64,000 bases of DNA, from positions 186,001-250,000 of the forward strand of contig CAVUCH010000013.1 in the NCBI GenBank assembly GCA_963739995.1, given 5' to 3'. This document shows positions 63,554-64,000 of this stretch, in pieces. Source of the DNA: CAVUCH01 sp963739995. GTDB lineage: Bacteria > Acidobacteriota > Vicinamibacteria > Vicinamibacterales > JAENWD01. Position 1 is the first letter of the stretch; each line of letters starts with the position of its first letter. The notes beneath the pieces were generated by a model, which was given only the letters and a program-made list of their open reading frames with translations, was not told the origin of the DNA and searched no databases. The position numbers and the translations under genes were made by a program.

Positions 63554-64000
63554 CTACTCGTACTCAATACTCGTAATCCGGCCACGCCAGTACGGGTAGG
63601 GACCGTCTGGCAACACCCAAGCGACTTCCCCTTCGAGAGGAATGCGTACTCCGTCACGCGCGTCATAGGCCCACACTCTGGCGTGCCACGGCATTCTGGT
63701 CACCGTACCATCCACGATTCGCGGTCGAGCGGAAGCATAGATCGACTCGATCAATCCGCTGTGTCCGAAACGGAAGTCCAGCGAGACGGTTGTTGGCCCA
63801 TCCGTCAACGTCGCCCGCGCAGTGTTCTCGTCGATCTCCGTCCAGTGGACACCTTGACCGGGCAAGAGCGCGGTTGGATACCAGACCGTTTCCGCGAGGT
63901 AGCGAAGAAGTTCGCCGGCCGCGGCATCCGGTGTCCCTCGCACATCCGCGACTGTCACGAGGCCAAGCAGCGTGGCATGCAGCAGTCCTTCCGCTGAGAC
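63554..64000 (-). CDS. DUF6544-like protein, N-terminus outside the window
   Basis: The frame is open to the right edge, so the start lies beyond 64000. The visible 148 residues contain GELLRYLAETVWYPTALLPG, GVHWTEIDENTARATLTDGP, TVSLDFRFGHSGLIESIYAS and, at the end, VWVLPDGPYPYWRGRI-type motifs (VAWVLPDGPYPYWRGRITSI). This matches DUF6544/DUF6920-like proteins of unknown function. It ends 8 bases from the start of the GNAT/acyl-CoA synthetase gene on the same strand, so they are probably cotranscribed. Confidence 0.75.
   Translation of the reverse strand, partial: VSAEGLLHATLLGLVTVADVRGTPDAAAGELLRYLAETVWYPTALLPGQGVHWTEIDENTARATLTDGPTTVSLDFRFGHSGLIESIYASARPRIVDGTVTRMPWHARVWAYDARDGVRIPLEGEVAWVLPDGPYPYWRGRITSIEYE

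Overview
The window is GC-rich, densely packed bacterial DNA, most likely from an Acidobacteriota genome, perhaps a Vicinamibacteria-type lineage. The grounds are an orphan MacB/FtsX-type permease of the ADOP kind, a secreted VWA protein, DUF4097 and DUF4382 proteins, a TPR/polytopic membrane protein and paired ABC-2 export modules. The lineage is inferred from gene content, not from a marker gene. No rRNA, tRNA, CRISPR array or prophage was seen.

Layout. 1-14 kb: a cyclotransferase fragment, a GNAT, a two-module ABC-2 export cluster, an HD hydrolase, GltS and APC transporters, an SDR / SnoaL-Nudix / YjbQ run joined by 4-base overlaps, tsaD and mtnA. 14.4-19.6 kb: a nucleoside-salvage cluster on the minus strand (thymidine phosphorylase, CNT transporter, purine nucleoside phosphorylase, cytidine deaminase), split by a REP-associated tyrosine transposase (RAYT) flanked by two REP sequences on each side in inverted orientation. 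19.6-26.3 kb: secreted M14 peptidase, amidohydrolase, alkaline-phosphatase-superfamily enzyme, an MGMT-type alkyltransferase and CsbD. 26.6-29.7 kb: ECF sigma, zinc-finger anti-sigma and DUF4097 operon. 29.8-38 kb: the elongasome set mreB-mreC-mreD-mrdA-rodA followed by rng, with a GAF-GGDEF gene upstream. 38.5-47.5 kb: a SurA/PpiD-like foldase, sppA, the orphan permease, a receiver protein and a TPR membrane protein. 47.5-58 kb: a secreted TIM-barrel protein whose 5' end is duplicated 9.3 kb away. Between the copies lie an envelope operon, a FecI/FecR/FecA-like trio and an Fn3 protein. 58-64 kb: DUF4382 lipoprotein, metalloprotease-like protein, VIT1/CCC1 protein, a GNAT/NDP-forming acyl-CoA synthetase fusion and a DUF6544-like fragment.

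Three features stand out. First, short arrays with a strict 7-bp period, in three unrelated unit families, lie directly against or very near stop codons and sometimes supply the stop codon. Two sets form inverted arms between convergent genes. Second, five genes carry six single-base frameshifts, and all three genes of the FecI/FecR/FecA-like system are hit. Either the source assembly has indel errors or these genes are decaying. Third, a perfect palindrome between thymidine phosphorylase and the M14 peptidase places a -10-like hexamer 10-12 bases before the start codon on both strands, which suggests two near-leaderless divergent transcripts.
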